Shown here piece by piece: positions 1 through 5,857 of a DNA stretch of 6,128 nucleotides; positions within the stretch are counted from its first letter, which is position 1, and each line of letters opens with the position of its first letter. The DNA is from PUMD01 sp964599275. Lineage in GTDB: Bacteria > Bacillota > Sulfobacillia > SLMV01. The notes beneath the pieces are model-generated. The model had not been told where the DNA came from. It did no database searches and saw only the letters and a program-made list of their open reading frames with translations. The DNA is taken from contig CAZRFK010000098.1 in NCBI GenBank assembly GCA_964599275.1, positions 1 to 6,128 of the forward strand. The letters run 5' to 3'. A program made the position numbers and the translations under genes.

Positions 1-811
1 TTTTATAGTTGTTAAATTGTCCTGACGATTCATAGGCAGTAATTTCGTACACCTCCAACCGGCTCAACGGGATGTAGCCAACCATTCCTCTAGCTCCAAC
101 TCGGGCCCAACCATCTTTACTATCATAAATAGTTACGGTTTCTTCTGTTGACAACTGAATAACAATTTTAGACTTTTTATCAGGTTCCTTTCGCAAAGCC
201 ACAGTCGGTTCGTCATCTGCGGTGAAATGCGAAAACCATCTGTCAATAGTATACATGGCAGTACCTTTGAGCTGTTCAGACGAACGTATTGAGGCTGTAG
301 CTATTGAAGAACCCACCCGGTTAATGACAGCCCGTTTTTGCTGAGCATAGTAAGTAAAATTTAAGTCAGTTATCAAAGATATAAATTCAGCGGGTATATA
401 CGGCTCATCATCGACAAGCTCAATTGGAGCGATAAGTTCAATCGATTCATCATGGTTTAAAGATCCAGAAGAGCTCTCAACCTCCAGGTCCAGGACCCCC
501 TGCGGTAGCGTCCAAATTACTATCCCTTCACTGCTTTCCCAGTAAGCATTAACACTAAATTCACCTTGCAAAAGCGTAAGAGGAACAAGCAGTTGATCAT
601 TTGAATTAACCTGAGGGGCCCATTCTTGTGGTAACAGATAACCATCATATATAAATTGCGACTGACGTTCTGAATTAACCATATCATCATTAGGTCTTGT
701 CTGCCAAAAATAAAACCCTAAGATAGTACCGGAAGCCATCAGAAGAATAAAAAAGGCTATCACGACTACTTGCAAATCATAAAATCTAGAACTTCTATCT
801 AGCAAAATCAT
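1..811 (-). CDS. Membrane-anchored SH3-domain protein, N-terminal part (partial)
   Basis: Open frame from the start to the window edge, so the C-terminus is missing; 270 codons are visible without a stop. A short N-terminus is followed by one hydrophobic segment at about residues 13-36 (VVVIAFFILLMASG core), then an extracytoplasmic region. Residues about 45-168 resemble the stalk-like 'copper amine oxidase N-terminal' domains of clostridial surface proteins, including the stretch YIPAEFISLI followed by YYAQQKRAVINR. Residues about 203-256 fit a bacterial SH3 domain (ALRKEPDKKSKIV, DGWARVGA, GMVGYIP). In Clostridia this N-TM, stalk, SH3 order often precedes a GH18-like or other cell-wall domain, but that part lies outside the window, so the function is open. 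The start is ambiguous: ATG at 811 is only 2 nt from the Shine-Dalgarno site, while TTG at 805 is 8 nt away. It is divergent from the plus-strand genes that follow. Confidence 0.85.
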   Translation of the reverse strand, partial: MILLDRSSRFYDLQVVVIAFFILLMASGTILGFYFWQTRPNDDMVNSERQSQFIYDGYLLPQEWAPQVNSNDQLLVPLTLLQGEFSVNAYWESSEGIVIWTLPQGVLDLEVESSSGSLNHDESIELIAPIELVDDEPYIPAEFISLITDLNFTYYAQQKRAVINRVGSSIATASIRSSEQLKGTAMYTIDRWFSHFTADDEPTVALRKEPDKKSKIVIQLSTEETVTIYDSKDGWARVGARGMVGYIPLSRLEVYEITAYESSGQFNNYK

Positions 812-813
812 CA

Positions 814-819
814 CTCCCT
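814..819 (-). promoter_or_regulatory. Shine-Dalgarno site that questions the start of the SH3 protein
   Basis: AGGGAG on the minus strand, continuing as GTGAT, which matches the 16S anti-SD region apart from one missing G. It lies 2 nt before ATG (811-809) but 8 nt before the in-frame TTG (805-803). Spacing favours the TTG start, which would remove two residues. Confidence 0.5.
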
Positions 820-914
820 ATTCACAGCTAAAATATTATTTAAAAAGATTATTTAATCAGTTCTACGATACTAATTCTGCATACAATACTTCGACACCTT
901 TTTAAAATAATTAG

Positions 915-944
915 TAACAAAACAAAATTAATAACAAAACAAAA
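915..944. repeat. 13-bp direct repeat, period 17
   Basis: The sequence taacaaaacaaaa occurs exactly at 915-927 and again at 932-944, inside the AT-rich intergenic region 812-1055 between the divergent genes. The rest of this 244-bp stretch shows no convincing gene. It should hold promoters for both flanking genes. A GATAAT at 987-992 could be a -10 box for the plus-strand gene, but no good -35 is seen at the usual distance. Confidence 0.6.
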
Positions 945-1055
945 CGATAAATGACTCCTGTTTCCATGTTCGTTCATAATTAGACGGATAATGTCTACAT
1001 TGCAGGACAAAATAAAAATGCTGCAAATAGGCTACTTCATGGAGGTGAATAGGGA

Positions 1056-1364
1056 ATGTCGCAATATCCAAAAGAGCGGCAAGATGCTCGACACCACCCA
1101 TATGATCCATACTACGAGCAGCAGCCCAAAAGACAGGTTGAAGCACAGAAGTTTGATGAATCTGTTATGGATCCTGAACTACTCGAGCACCCTTATGGAC
1201 CTCATGTAGCGCAAAAACATCAGCATCCTCACAGTCCAGTTGATGATAAGCCAGAACATCTGTTATTTCCACCACATCGACCAACAGTCCAGGACAGTCC
1301 TCCTCCTTCACCGGAGGCGGCAGACAGAGATCCAAGACGAAAAGGTCCGAGAAAACACCAGTAA
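1056..1364 (+). CDS. Small Pro/His-rich disordered hypothetical protein
   Basis: I do not recognise this 102-residue protein. It has a strong ribosome binding site (GGAGGTGA, 1041-1048) just before ATG 1056, an open frame to TAA, and a strong hairpin directly downstream, which together support a real gene. Composition is extreme: 19 prolines and 10 histidines, many charged residues and Gln, and no cysteine, tryptophan or hydrophobic segment, so it should be soluble and largely disordered. Runs such as HHPYDPYYEQQP, QKHQHPHSP and SPPPSP recur without a strict repeat unit. The C-terminus is basic (DPRRKGPRKHQ). There is no signal peptide. Such composition occurs in some spore-coat or metal-binding proteins, but nothing here proves either. 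It is a monocistronic unit between the divergent SH3-protein gene and the SOS module. Overlapping frames in the same region look like shadows. Confidence 0.65.
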   Translation: MSQYPKERQDARHHPYDPYYEQQPKRQVEAQKFDESVMDPELLEHPYGPHVAQKHQHPHSPVDDKPEHLLFPPHRPTVQDSPPPSPEAADRDPRRKGPRKHQ

Positions 1365-1374
1365 TTCCTAACCA

Positions 1375-1408
1375 GCAGGCGCATCTTCGCACGCGAAGAT
1401 GCGCCTGC
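1375..1408. terminator. Perfect 16-bp-arm hairpin, probable terminator of the Pro/His-rich gene
   Basis: Arms 1375-1390 and 1393-1408 are perfectly complementary (GCAGGCGCATCTTCGC on the left), separated by 2 nt; in RNA the inner pairs would open to a larger loop. It starts 10 bp after the stop codon of the gene ending at 1364. It is very stable, but the downstream sequence is only moderately T-rich: the clear T run is at 1442-1448, some 34 nt away. It is therefore not a textbook intrinsic terminator, and could equally act as an mRNA 3' stabiliser or a DNA palindrome. Confidence 0.6.
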
Positions 1409-1457
1409 ATTACGAAGATTATTTCTATCCTGTTTATTTCCTTTTTTTAATTACAGC

Positions 1458-1486
1458 TTGCCCCCGAACATTTGTTCGCATACAAT
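1458..1486 (+). promoter_or_regulatory. yneA promoter (-35 TTGCCC, -10 TACAAT)
   Basis: TTGCCC at 1458-1463 and TACAAT at 1481-1486 are separated by exactly 17 bp and match the vegetative sigma-factor consensus at 4/6 and 5/6 positions. The LexA box fills the spacer. The predicted transcription start is near 1493, giving a leader of about 30 nt before ATG 1524. Confidence 0.65.
1465..1478. promoter_or_regulatory. LexA box 1 of the yneA promoter
   Basis: CGAACATTTGTTCG is a perfect match to the Gram-positive SOS operator pattern CGAAC-N4-GTTCG. It lies entirely in the spacer between the -35 and -10 elements, so bound LexA should block RNA polymerase directly. Confidence 0.9.
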
Positions 1487-1496
1487 ATTAACAGCA

Positions 1497-1510
1497 AGAA
1501 CAAATGTTCG
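1497..1510. promoter_or_regulatory. LexA box 2 of the yneA promoter
   Basis: AGAACAAATGTTCG matches the SOS operator except at its first base. Its centre is 32 bp from that of box 1, about three helical turns, so two LexA dimers would sit on the same DNA face. It lies just after the predicted transcription start and abuts the G-rich ribosome binding site. Confidence 0.85.
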
Positions 1511-1523
1511 GGGGTGGCTGTTA

Positions 1524-1847
1524 ATGAAAGTGCTAAAAAACCGCAAAAAACAGATCCAGATACTAATCCTTACTGTGCTTATCTTAGTAATCTCAATTCC
1601 CAGATTCTCGAGTCTATCTGCATCAGTCCTGCAAAATAGATCCTTGGAAGAACAATATGTCTTTGAAGAAGTACAAGTAACCCGTGGCGATACCCTGTGG
1701 ACTATTGCACAAACATATGGTCCTACCTGTATAGATCTACGTAAGACAGTTCATGTAATAAAGCAAAAGAACAGACTCTCCAAAGCAGTAATCCATCCTG
1801 GCGACAAGTTGTTGGTACCGATTGAGGTACGCACTCAAACCAGATGA
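1524..1847 (+). CDS. yneA: YneA-like SOS cell-division inhibitor, LysM domain
   Basis: 107 residues. A basic N-terminus (MKVLKNRKKQ) is followed by a membrane segment at about 11-27 (IQILILTVLILVISIP) and a short linker. One LysM domain lies at about 47-100, with the diagnostic VTRGDTLWTIAQTYG at its start and HPGDKLLVPI at its end. Size, N-terminal TM plus LysM layout, and the neighbouring lexA match YneA, the Gram-positive counterpart of SulA, which delays septation at the membrane during the SOS response. The TTG at 1458 gives a 22-residue longer frame, but that stretch is the promoter and operators. ATG 1524 follows a G-rich site (GGGGGTGG, 1510-1517) at 6 nt, so I chose it. Expression should be strongly LexA-controlled through two boxes. 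The family is inferred from architecture and context; an ordinary LysM protein under SOS control is the alternative. Confidence 0.85.
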   Translation: MKVLKNRKKQIQILILTVLILVISIPRFSSLSASVLQNRSLEEQYVFEEVQVTRGDTLWTIAQTYGPTCIDLRKTVHVIKQKNRLSKAVIHPGDKLLVPIEVRTQTR

Positions 1848-1866
1848 CCTGACCCACCTAATACAC

Positions 1867-1880
1867 CGAACACTTGTTTG
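1867..1880. promoter_or_regulatory. LexA box of the lexA promoter
   Basis: CGAACACTTGTTTG matches CGAAC-N4-GTTCG except for one base (T for C) in the right half. It overlaps the first three bases of the predicted -35 element of lexA, which indicates autorepression. The slightly weaker site fits a repressor gene that needs some basal expression. Confidence 0.85.
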
Positions 1881-1906
1881 ATTGAATCTGGGAGTGCTGA
1901 TATACT
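1878..1906 (+). promoter_or_regulatory. lexA promoter (-35 TTGATT, -10 TATACT)
   Basis: TTGATT at 1878-1883 and TATACT at 1901-1906, spaced 17 bp, fit the vegetative consensus. The transcription start should fall near 1913, leaving a leader of about 57 nt. lexA therefore has its own promoter in addition to any read-through from yneA, whose stop is 122 bp before the lexA start. Confidence 0.65.
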
Positions 1907-1969
1907 AGATGAAAGTACCTCATGAAATTGACATTACTCAAAAAGCAATAAAGGAAAGCGTGGTGCAGT

Positions 1970-2608
1970 ATGACACAAGTTGATGACCTTACACAACGAC
2001 AGCAACAGATTCTTCGATTTATCGAGCAAACCATCAGTGAAAAAGGATATCCTCCAACAGTAAGAGAAATAGGGCAAGCCGTGGGTCTTAGTTCACCTTC
2101 AACTGTACATAGTCATCTATCAACGCTGGAGAAAAGAGGGTTCATCCGGAAAGATCCGGACAAAGGTAGGGCCATTGAGGTAATCCATGATGAATTTGAC
2201 CGCAATGACGCACCCGTCGAACCCGACATCATAAAGGCTCCCCTCGTTGGTAGGGTAACTGCCGGTGCGCCAATTCTTGCAACCGAAAACGTGGAAGATA
2301 TTGTTCCGCTGCCAAAGCACTTGGTCCGCTACGGTGATGAAGACCTGTTTCTTCTACGCGTGGAAGGCAGTAGCATGATTAATGCTGGCATCCTAGATGG
2401 AGACTACGTGATTGTTCGAAGACAGCAACAGGCTGACAACGGTGACATAGTAGTTGCCTTATTGGATAATGAGGCCACAGTAAAAAGATTCTTCAGGGAA
2501 AGTGACCACATAAGATTACAACCGGAAAACGATGGCATGTCTCCAATTCGCAGTCGCAATGCCAGAATACTTGGAGTAGTGGTCGGCCTACTGCGGTCAT
2601 TCCGCTGA
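1970..2608 (+). CDS. lexA: LexA repressor, SOS response regulator
   Basis: 212 residues, normal length for LexA. The N-terminal winged helix-turn-helix covers about 1-65 (LTQRQQQIL; PPTVREIGQAVGLSSPSTVHSHL split over 28-50; KRGFIRKD). The C-terminal S24 peptidase domain covers about 90-205. The self-cleavage bond is Ala98-Gly99 in VTAGAPI, the nucleophile is Ser135 in VEGSSM, and the general base is Lys172 in ATVKRFF. The 37-residue Ser-to-Lys spacing equals that of E. coli LexA (119 to 156). Contact with RecA filaments on damaged DNA should trigger self-cleavage and derepress yneA, lexA and other boxes. No in-frame alternative start lies close upstream of ATG 1970. The Shine-Dalgarno site is weak or distant (AAGGA at 1951-1955, 14 nt away; GGTG at 1962-1965, 4 nt away), which may keep LexA levels low. 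Confidence 0.98.
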   Translation: MTQVDDLTQRQQQILRFIEQTISEKGYPPTVREIGQAVGLSSPSTVHSHLSTLEKRGFIRKDPDKGRAIEVIHDEFDRNDAPVEPDIIKAPLVGRVTAGAPILATENVEDIVPLPKHLVRYGDEDLFLLRVEGSSMINAGILDGDYVIVRRQQQADNGDIVVALLDNEATVKRFFRESDHIRLQPENDGMSPIRSRNARILGVVVGLLRSFR

Positions 2609-2628
2609 TAGCTCAGATTATCTAATAT

Positions 2629-2667
2629 TTAAATCGAAGTTCAGATAAGACGATTTAATTGTTTTTT
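2629..2667 (+). terminator. Weak AT-rich terminator candidate after lexA
   Basis: Arms TTAAATCG (2629-2636) and CGATTTAA (2651-2658) pair perfectly around a 14-nt loop, followed by GTTTTTT ending at 2667. It begins 20 bp after the lexA stop. The stem is short and AT-rich, so termination would be weak. The rest of 2668-2775 is T-rich with no gene; it has a 9-bp tandem TTGAATAAT near 2683-2701. Confidence 0.4.
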
Positions 2668-2775
2668 CAGTTGCCTTTACCTGATTGAATAATGTTGAAT
2701 AATCTTTTCCTGTTCTAATTCTACTTTAATCCGCATGATGTTTCAGTTTTCCTTCTTTACTTTACTTTTCAATAC

Positions 2776-2875
2776 NNNNNNNNNNNNNNNNNNNNNNNNN
2801 NNNNNNNNNNNNNNNNNNNNNNNNNNNNNNNNNNNNNNNNNNNNNNNNNNNNNNNNNNNNNNNNNNNNNNNNNNN
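2776..2875. other. Scaffold gap of 100 N
   Basis: Exactly 100 N, the usual placeholder for a gap of unknown length. The last 13 bases of the left contig (2763-2775, tacttttcaatac) equal the first 13 of the right contig (2876-2888), a dovetail that reaches both contig ends. The real gap may therefore be zero or negative. The lexA and glnA coding regions are not interrupted. Confidence 0.95.
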
Positions 2876-2881
2876 TACTTT

Positions 2882-4213
2882 TCAATACGAGCCTAAATAT
2901 CTTTCCATTTCCCAACGGTGCACCTGACTACGATATTTCTGCCATTCGATGCGTTTAGCTTGGATGAATCTATCTGATATGTGCTGGCCCAATGTTTCCA
3001 AAATCAACTGATCCTGCTCAAGAGCATCAAGAGCCATATCCAGGGTCCCAGGCAGTGAATCAACTCCAAGTTCTCGTCGTTCCTCAACATCCAATTCGTA
3101 TATGTTCTCTTCCACAGGTGGAACAGGCTCAAGTTCTCGTTCAATACCATCCAAGCCAGCCCTGAACATTACAGCCAGAGCTAAATATGGATTACAGGCG
3201 GGATCTGGACTACGCAGTTCAATTCTCGTGCCCTCTCCCCTACGCGCGGGAATCCGGATTAGAGGAGTTCGATTGCCTTTCGACCAAGCAATATGAACGG
3301 GTGCCTCATAGCCAGGCACCAGACGCTTATAAGAGTTCACAAGGGGATTGGTGATCGCAGTAAAAGAACGACAATGTTTCATAACGCCAGCGATGAAGTG
3401 TCTACAGACATCACTCAGGCCATCTGCCGAATCCGGATCATAGAACGCATTCTCGCCGTCTAAAAATAAAGACATGTGAACATGCATACCGGAACCGTTT
3501 ATACCTGCTTGTGGCTTAGGCATAAAAGTAGCATGCAGATCATGTTTGAGCGCAACTGTGCAAACTACAAAACGAAAAGTTGCTATATGATCTCCAATGG
3601 TGAGAGCATCAGCATACTTGAAATCAATCTCATGTTGGGCAGGAGCTGCCTCATGATGAGATGCTTCTATTTCAAAACCCATCTCCATCAGAGTCTGTAC
3701 CATGTCTTCCCTAGCTTCTTCCCCACGGTCCAATGGAGGAAGATCAAAATATCCTGCCTGATCGTGACTTTTAGTAGTAGGAGAGCCATCATCACCACGC
3801 AAAAAGAGAAAGAATTCAGGTTCCGGACCCGCCTGTGGCGAAAAACCCATTGTCTCCGCTTTCTCAACGACATTTTTGAGCGTTGATCGGGGGCAGCCCT
3901 CAAATTCAGCTCCATCAGGCCAGGTAACGTCACACATGAGCCGAGCCCTGGTCATTCCCGTAGCTGAATTCCAGGGAAACACTGCAAAACTGTCCGGATC
4001 TGGCCGCAGCAGCATGTCAGATTCATCTATTCGGACAAATCCTTCAATTGAACTACCGTCAAATGAAATATCTCCAGCCAAAGCTTTGTCCAACTGAGTA
4101 ATTGGGATCGTGACATTTTTTATAGAACCTAGGATATCAGTAAACTGTAGTTTAACTAATCTAACATCCAATCTTTCACATCTGTCAATGATCTCCTGTG
4201 TTCCCTCATGCAT
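2882..4213 (-). CDS. glnA: Glutamine synthetase, type I-alpha
   Basis: 443 residues; condenses glutamate and ammonia with ATP to form glutamine in the cytoplasm. The beta-grasp N-domain (about 1-100) contains FDGSSIEGFVRI at 51-62. Catalytic-domain motifs follow: AGPEPEFF (128-135), HHEAAPAQHEID (186-197), KPQAGINGSGMH (233-244), NPLVNSYKRLVPGYEAPV (289-306) and RRGEGTRIELRSPDP (324-338). Arg61 and Glu303 appear to correspond to Bacillus Arg62 and Glu304, the feedback-inhibition residues. The length and the lack of the adenylylation loop (NLY-type) place it in the GSI-alpha group, controlled by feedback and GlnR-type proteins rather than by adenylylation. It starts 20 bp after the hflX stop, so co-transcription is likely. 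AGAGGAG precedes the start by 9 nt. Unlike in Bacillus, no glnR lies directly upstream. The TGA stop lies in the 13-bp sequence duplicated at the gap. Confidence 0.98.
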   Translation of the reverse strand: MHEGTQEIIDRCERLDVRLVKLQFTDILGSIKNVTIPITQLDKALAGDISFDGSSIEGFVRIDESDMLLRPDPDSFAVFPWNSATGMTRARLMCDVTWPDGAEFEGCPRSTLKNVVEKAETMGFSPQAGPEPEFFLFLRGDDGSPTTKSHDQAGYFDLPPLDRGEEAREDMVQTLMEMGFEIEASHHEAAPAQHEIDFKYADALTIGDHIATFRFVVCTVALKHDLHATFMPKPQAGINGSGMHVHMSLFLDGENAFYDPDSADGLSDVCRHFIAGVMKHCRSFTAITNPLVNSYKRLVPGYEAPVHIAWSKGNRTPLIRIPARRGEGTRIELRSPDPACNPYLALAVMFRAGLDGIERELEPVPPVEENIYELDVEERRELGVDSLPGTLDMALDALEQDQLILETLGQHISDRFIQAKRIEWQKYRSQVHRWEMERYLGSY

Positions 4214-4217
4214 TCAT
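4206..4217 (-). other. Three-codon mini-ORF overlapping the glnA start
   Basis: On the minus strand an ATG at 4217-4215 lies 5 nt after AGGAG, better placed than the glnA ATG (4213-4211, 9 nt). It reads ATG-AAT-GCA-TGA and stops at 4206, spanning the glnA start in another frame. Ribosomes could initiate here and re-initiate at glnA, or it may simply be chance. Confidence 0.3.
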
Positions 4218-4233
4218 TTTCGCTCCTCTAACT

Positions 4234-5523
4234 TCAATTCTTATTCAACTGCTGATGTGTTCTATCAGCTAAAACCTTGTCCAGAGTCACTTTAACTTTC
4301 ACACCGCTCTCAAGATATTCTTCTTCATGGATTTCGCCGTTGCTATGAAGCTCATCAATAATCTCCATCTGGCTATAGGGAACTTCAAAAGTTTCTTGAA
4401 CTCTACGTTGCTCTACCAGGGAAGCCATCTGCCTCTTGAGTTCATCTACTCCTTCTCCGGTATAAGCAGATAAATTTACTGGACGAGTAAATCTCCTAAT
4501 TTGCTCCCAGTCAAGGTTGTCGATAAGATCAATTTTGTTTAGCACTGTTATTGTTTCAAGATCTAATACTCCCAGATCATCAAGGATTGAAGTGACAGTC
4601 CTGGTCTGATCTAACCAGTTTGGATGTGATACATCCATTACGTGAACGAGAAAATCAGCTTCAGTAACTTCCTCAAGGGTTGCACGAAAGGCCGTCATCA
4701 ACTGCTCCGGGAGATCTCTGACGAATCCCACCGTATCGACGACACAAGCCTCTATCGAGTGAGGAAGATCAAGTTTTCGGGTGGTGGGGTCGAGGGTTGC
4801 AAACAGCTGATCCTCAACCAGCTGATCTGAACCGGTAAGACGATTCAGTAAAGTAGACTTCCCAGCATTAGTATAGCCAACCAGAGCAAATATGGGGATT
4901 GCCTTTTGACTCCGTCGGTCTCTCTGTAATTTTCGGTGTTCTCGAACATTTTCTATCTCATTTCGAATATCTGTCATGCGACGTCTCACACGACGCCTAT
5001 CAGTTTCCAGTTTAGTCTCACCTGGTCCTCGCGTTCCTATCCCGCCTGCCAGCCTTGATAATTCTTCCCCCAATCCGGTCAACCGAGGAAGAAGATACGC
5101 AAGTTGAGCAAGCTCTACTTGTAATTTACCTTCTTTGCTGTTGGCTCGCTGAGCAAAAATGTCCAATATAAGACGTGTCCTATCAACTATCCGGCAAGGA
5201 ATGATTTCTTCAAGGTTGCTCTGTTGACTCGGACTCAATTCGTGGTTGAAAACTACAAGTTCAAGCCCCATAGATTCAACCGTATCGCGGATTTCCTCTG
5301 CTTTACCTTTACCCACAAAAGTTGCCGGATCCGGAGTGGAGCGACTTTGGGTGAATTCCCTTTTTACAACCCCTCCGGCTGTATCAATCAACAGTCGTAA
5401 TTCTTCTCGCCGAATATCAAGATTTCCACCAAAATCTTGATATTTCTCAAGCAGTTCTTTAGTAATCAATGTTACACTGGCAGCCTCTTCTTTTCTCTTA
5501 TCTCTACCGGTATCGTATAGCAT
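4234..5523 (-). CDS. hflX: GTPase HflX, ribosome-splitting factor
   Basis: 429 residues, usual length. The N-terminal HflX domain (about 17-160) carries DPATFVGKGKAEEI at 65-78. Next comes the hallmark GTRGPGETKLETDRRRVR (163-180) and a coiled-coil linker to about 205. The G domain has G1 GYTNAGKST (216-224), a G2 Thr in FATLDPTTR (241-249), G3 DTVGF (263-267), G4 NKID (329-332) and G5 SAYTGEG (352-358). The C-terminal tail ends near 429. HflX binds the 50S subunit and splits stalled ribosomes, notably in heat or antibiotic stress. ATG 5523 is used because the frame carries a TGA two codons upstream; the Shine-Dalgarno AGGAG is 13 nt away, which is long. It is followed 20 bp later by glnA. 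Bacillus has a related hflX (ynbA)-ynbB-glnR-glnA order. Confidence 0.97.
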   Translation of the reverse strand: MLYDTGRDKRKEEAASVTLITKELLEKYQDFGGNLDIRREELRLLIDTAGGVVKREFTQSRSTPDPATFVGKGKAEEIRDTVESMGLELVVFNHELSPSQQSNLEEIIPCRIVDRTRLILDIFAQRANSKEGKLQVELAQLAYLLPRLTGLGEELSRLAGGIGTRGPGETKLETDRRRVRRRMTDIRNEIENVREHRKLQRDRRSQKAIPIFALVGYTNAGKSTLLNRLTGSDQLVEDQLFATLDPTTRKLDLPHSIEACVVDTVGFVRDLPEQLMTAFRATLEEVTEADFLVHVMDVSHPNWLDQTRTVTSILDDLGVLDLETITVLNKIDLIDNLDWEQIRRFTRPVNLSAYTGEGVDELKRQMASLVEQRRVQETFEVPYSQMEIIDELHSNGEIHEEEYLESGVKVKVTLDKVLADRTHQQLNKN

Positions 5524-5558
5524 TACTCAATCAACTCTCCTGTAAGTGTAACGTGAAT

Positions 5559-5575
5559 TTCAACCTACTGTTGAA
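5559..5575. promoter_or_regulatory. Short palindrome in the hflX leader
   Basis: TTCAAC-N5-GTTGAA is a perfect 6-bp-arm palindrome 36-52 nt upstream of the hflX start. It could be a repressor site or a small leader hairpin. It does not fit the GlnR/TnrA pattern TGTNA-N7-TNACA. Confidence 0.3.
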
Positions 5576-5625
5576 CTCTCTATAACTACAAGGTTTGCGC
5601 TTAATAATACTTTATGACTTAGCTT

Positions 5626-5631
5626 ATTATA
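5626..5631 (-). promoter_or_regulatory. -10-like box for hflX-glnA
   Basis: Minus-strand TATAAT about 100 nt upstream of the hflX start is a perfect -10 hexamer. No recognisable -35 is present at 16-18 bp (ATTATT at 17 bp), so the promoter call is tentative in this AT-rich stretch. Confidence 0.3.
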
Positions 5632-5734
5632 ACGTAAATAAAAGTAAAAATAATCCCTGCAGAATGGATGGATACTGAAACTTCAAGATTAATACCGGAA
5701 AAACTCTCCCGGCGTGAATTATTATTCCTACATT

Positions 5735-5788
5735 CAGTGTGGGCTTCACCTGGCTGACACAAATCGAAGCCTGGAAAAGCCCACACTG
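5735..5788. other. 54-nt long imperfect hairpin between the GTPase gene and hflX
   Basis: A 12-bp perfect outer stem (5735-5746 with 5777-5788, cagtgtgggctt) is followed by a symmetric 2x2 internal loop. A 7-bp inner stem with one mismatch comes next (5749-5755 with 5768-5774), closed by a 12-nt loop. No T run follows on either strand, so it is not a standard intrinsic terminator. It sits in a 334-bp gene-free stretch (5524-5857) in which I see no supported ORF. It may be a structured leader, an RNA processing element, a small RNA or a repeat remnant. Confidence 0.7.
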
Positions 5789-5857
5789 GTTCTTTCAAAT
5801 GCAGATTGAAGTACGAATGTTCACTGATATTCAGATTTTAGTCCATTTTCAGCACCT

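Noticed and set aside
879..888. gcatacaata resembling a SigE -10 (CATACAAT), also present in the yneA promoter region
   Set aside because: No matching -35 at the right distance at 879; in yneA the vegetative promoter explains it better.
915..944. Direct repeat considered as a CRISPR or iteron array
   Set aside because: Only two copies of an A-rich 13-mer with a 4-bp spacer; no further units.
991..1209. 72-codon plus-strand frame overlapping the Pro/His-rich gene
   Set aside because: No ribosome site and overlapped by a frame with a strong GGAGGTGA; regarded as a shadow.
1458..1523. 22-codon N-terminal extension of the YneA frame from TTG 1458
   Set aside because: It overlaps the -35, -10 and both LexA boxes and has no ribosome site; ATG 1524 has one.
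3476..3886. 136-codon plus-strand frame
   Set aside because: Antisense to conserved glnA motifs, with no recognisable domain.
4944..4960. CGAACATTTT inside hflX resembling a LexA half-site
   Set aside because: The second half-site is absent and it lies within coding sequence.
5246..5440. 64-codon plus-strand frame
   Set aside because: Antisense to the HflX N-terminal domain, low-complexity Ser-rich translation.
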